Shown in pieces: positions 7,204 through 8,794 of a stretch of 8,794 nucleotides of DNA. Origin of the DNA: an uncultured Saprospiraceae bacterium. Lineage in GTDB: Bacteria; Bacteroidota; Bacteroidia; Chitinophagales; Saprospiraceae. Location: positions 1-8,794 of the forward strand of contig CAKUWM010000107.1 of the NCBI GenBank assembly GCA_934699305.1, in the 5' to 3' direction. Both the position numbers and the translations under genes were made by a program. Every line of letters begins with the position of its first letter. Positions within the stretch are counted from its first letter, which is position 1. A model generated the notes under the pieces. That model ran no database searches, was not told where the DNA came from, and was given only the letters and a program-made list of their open reading frames with translations.

Positions 7204-7390
7204 TAGAAAACCATTGAATACCAATTTTGGAAAGTTCACCTGAAACCAAAGAAAAACAACTTGTTAGAACACCAAACGTTAAACATTCCTTAAATTGAAG
7301 AAAATAAATAAGATTAACAATAATTTTCAAACATCTTAAATTACCTTTGAATGAAGGAATTACAAACACAGCATTTTGCATGATTAACTC

Positions 7391-7418
7391 TTGAAACATG
7401 CCAGTAATAGTAAGTTTG
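7391..7418 (+). promoter_or_regulatory. Promoter of lipoprotein gene 2
   Basis: TTG (7391-7393), 17 bases, then TAAGTTTG (7411-7418): the same elements and spacing as for gene 1, with only one change in the spacer. The second, weaker -7-like TACCTTTG is at 7342-7349. The shared promoter predicts shared regulation of the two genes. Confidence 0.55.
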
Positions 7419-7521
7419 TTTCTAAGTTAAAATCAACCAAATCATTAAAAAAATAAAATTTATAGCAAAGTTGAATCCAGTAAAGTAATAAATCTATTTT
7501 ATAAAGTTTAAATCACATCAA

Positions 7522-8295
7522 ATGAAAAATCAATTGACATTTTTAATCATTTTGGGCATTCTTGCCATTTTCATTAGTAGTTGTAGCGTTTCAACCACAC
7601 GAATCGGTGCTATAAATCCGGGATATTTCAAAAATGAGGAAGAGGGGAATGTGTCAGCGAATGTATTTGTAGATAACAAAGGATTTGGAGGTGGAGTAAA
7701 TGGTAATTATGCGTTATCCAAACATGGTTTTATGGCATTGGGAGCGGATTTTTTTAGTGCCGGAAATGCAGCCAATACTAAGATTAAGAACCTAAGAGTG
7801 GAAGATATCGGTGTTAAAGGATTCAATGCAAGCTTGAGTCTGGGGTTATTCAATAATTTTGGAAAGTTGAATAATAAATATTTCGAATCATCAATAACAC
7901 TCATTAAAGGGTGGCAAGAATTTGTCTTTCCAAAGGAATCGGGACGAACGAACATTGGCCTTACTCCAACTGCGCTCTCCGCATTAGTTGGTTGGGGGAC
8001 AACACAAAAAAATGTAGATATCTTAGGGGGAATAAATCTGATGTTAAGTTTTAATAATTTTATAGGAAAAAATGGCTCATTCAACTCCGATATAAACATT
8101 TCAAAGGAAAATTTCTCATGTTTTAGTCTTTTTTTTGGAGGACGTTTTGGTCGAGGTCCAATAAAATATAGTGTTATGACATATTGTGCAATCCCTTCCT
8201 ACTCATTTTTTGAAACCTTAAATCCCAGAGTCAACGCAAGCTTAGGCGTGCATTATAACTTTGGACGAATTAACTCTTCTTTAACTAGGATGTAG
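7522..8295 (+). CDS. Putative outer-membrane lipoprotein, tandem paralogue 2
   Basis: 257 residues, the same length as its upstream paralogue although the alignment needs internal gaps. Residues 1-36 are identical to paralogue 1, including the lipobox ISSC with Cys21. After that the two share only about 40-50% by eye, with the most conserved parts being EGNVS, VFVDN, KGFN, YFESS, IKGWQ, FFG-RFGRGPIK and SLGVHYNFGR near the C-terminus. The loops between these blocks differ most, for example residues ~78-92 and ~179-195. The composition again suggests an outer-membrane beta-structure. The gene has its own copy of the promoter and leader, and is convergent with the minus-strand gene that ends at 8332, 36 bases away. 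No family is recognised and no enzymatic motif is seen. The start is fixed by the signal peptide. Confidence 0.85.
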   Translation: MKNQLTFLIILGILAIFISSCSVSTTRIGAINPGYFKNEEEGNVSANVFVDNKGFGGGVNGNYALSKHGFMALGADFFSAGNAANTKIKNLRVEDIGVKGFNASLSLGLFNNFGKLNNKYFESSITLIKGWQEFVFPKESGRTNIGLTPTALSALVGWGTTQKNVDILGGINLMLSFNNFIGKNGSFNSDINISKENFSCFSLFFGGRFGRGPIKYSVMTYCAIPSYSFFETLNPRVNASLGVHYNFGRINSSLTRM

Positions 8296-8331
8296 GTATA
8301 GCCTATCTATCTTTCAAAGAATACGTGATGG

Positions 8332-8794
8332 CTATTCTTCTGAATTATTGTGACTACCGGACGCAGAAAGTTCCATATTCGGCGCATGATTAAACCCTAT
8401 CTTGGAAGGCAACACCGTTTCATCATCATCATAATCTTCCCATGCGGTGATTTCAGACACAAGGGTTTCGAGGTGTCGTAGAATAAAAGGAGTCTTGATT
8501 TCCTCAGGCCTATATATTGCAATGGTCTTGGGAGGTCGAGGCTCCATATAGTTTTCAATAATCGGATAATTAATCATCACAAGGACTTTACCATTGTACA
8601 ACTGCTGATATACTAAGCTTCCATTAAACCGAATCAAGTGTTTTTCAATATCCGGATCGACCATCTCAAAAATGCCTGATTTTACATTGCCCAACGAGCA
8701 GATGATACCCTCCAGATTATGAAAATGGTCTGTGACTTCGATTTCTATTTTTAAGCCTACTTCAGCACACATTTCTTTAACATCGCTGACAATC
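8332..8794 (-). CDS. Unrecognised protein, 3' part, acidic C-terminus
   Basis: I do not recognise this protein. The frame ends at a TAG at 8334-8332 and stays open to the right edge. An ATG at 8772 would give 146 residues, but the preceding seven codons (IVSDVKE) read as a natural helix continuing into MCAEVGLKI, so the true start is probably outside the window. The sequence is soluble-looking, without signal peptide or membrane segment in the visible part. It has beta-like strands (KIEIEV, KVLVMINYPI), a proline-rich turn (EPRPPKTIAIYRPEEI), a helix (LRHLETLVSEI), an acidic run WEDYDDDE, and a Ser/Asn/Glu-rich tail. It may be a cytoplasmic protein. It is convergent with lipoprotein gene 2, and no terminator with a clear T-run is visible between them. 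Confidence 0.6.
   Translation of the reverse strand, partial: IVSDVKEMCAEVGLKIEIEVTDHFHNLEGIICSLGNVKSGIFEMVDPDIEKHLIRFNGSLVYQQLYNGKVLVMINYPIIENYMEPRPPKTIAIYRPEEIKTPFILRHLETLVSEITAWEDYDDDETVLPSKIGFNHAPNMELSASGSHNNSEE

Larger units (their letters stand above)
7042..7521. other. Spacer between the tandem lipoprotein genes
   Basis: 480 bases. The first 147 (7042-7188) have no counterpart upstream of gene 1 and hold no recognisable gene; a small hairpin CTATCA-TCC-TGATAG at 7088-7102 lacks a T-run. From 7189 the sequence is the second copy of the promoter and leader block. Each gene therefore carries its own promoter, rather than being simply co-transcribed. Confidence 0.7.
7189..7631 (+). repeat. 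Direct repeat, copy 2: promoter, leader and signal-peptide block
   Basis: This is the second copy of the block at 5934-6377, with mostly single-base changes and a few one-base indels. The exact-identity core is 7467-7598. The sequences flanking the two blocks on the left are unrelated, which marks a clear left boundary. On the right the similarity continues only as diverged coding sequence. Confidence 0.95.

Noticed and set aside
5934..7631. The duplicated 444-base blocks as an insertion element
   Set aside because: No transposase, no terminal inverted repeats and no target duplication are visible. The block is the 5' part of a duplicated gene.
7707..8099. 130-codon open frame antisense to lipoprotein gene 2, with a similar one at 6663-6911 antisense to gene 1
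   Set aside because: Both frames follow from the conserved sense proteins. They have no start context or promoter and are interrupted at different points, so they are shadows.
7138..8327. Similar short strings ending GAATACGT after each lipoprotein gene (near 7148 and 8319)
   Set aside because: The match is about 14 of 16 bases at different distances from the two stop codons, with unrelated flanks. Chance is a sufficient explanation.

Overview
The window looks like a chromosomal segment of a Bacteroidota species. The evidence is a type IX secretion (T9SS) sorting tail, several matches to the Bacteroidota promoter form (TTTG or TTG, about 17-18 bases, then TAnnTTTG), weak or absent Shine-Dalgarno sites, and AT-rich intergenic DNA. 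A finer placement cannot be made from this sequence alone.

Left part (1-2863, minus strand): a DNA-repair unit. It is transcribed leftward as a CYTH triphosphate-binding protein, the nuclease SbcD and the N-terminal part of the ATPase SbcC. sbcD and sbcC overlap by ATGA, and sbcD also appears to have its own promoter laid over the end of the CYTH gene. SbcC runs off the left edge.

Middle (3067-5787, minus strand): a two-gene export operon with a promoter and a probable terminator. First comes a 166-residue secreted protein ending in a T9SS type A sorting domain. It is ATGA-coupled to a 707-residue secreted beta-helix protein of the Cthe_2159 carbohydrate-binding type, which has no sorting domain of its own.

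Right part (5788-8295, plus strand): a tandem pair of 257-residue lipoprotein genes of no family I recognise, probably outer-membrane beta-barrel-like. Their promoter, leader and signal-peptide DNA are nearly identical, with 132 bases exactly identical across the start codon. The mature protein bodies have diverged strongly. This mosaic pattern is the most unusual thing in the window.

Right edge (8332-8794, minus strand): the 3' part of an unrecognised acidic-tailed protein, convergent with the second lipoprotein gene. I saw no tRNA, rRNA, CRISPR array, transposase or phage gene.
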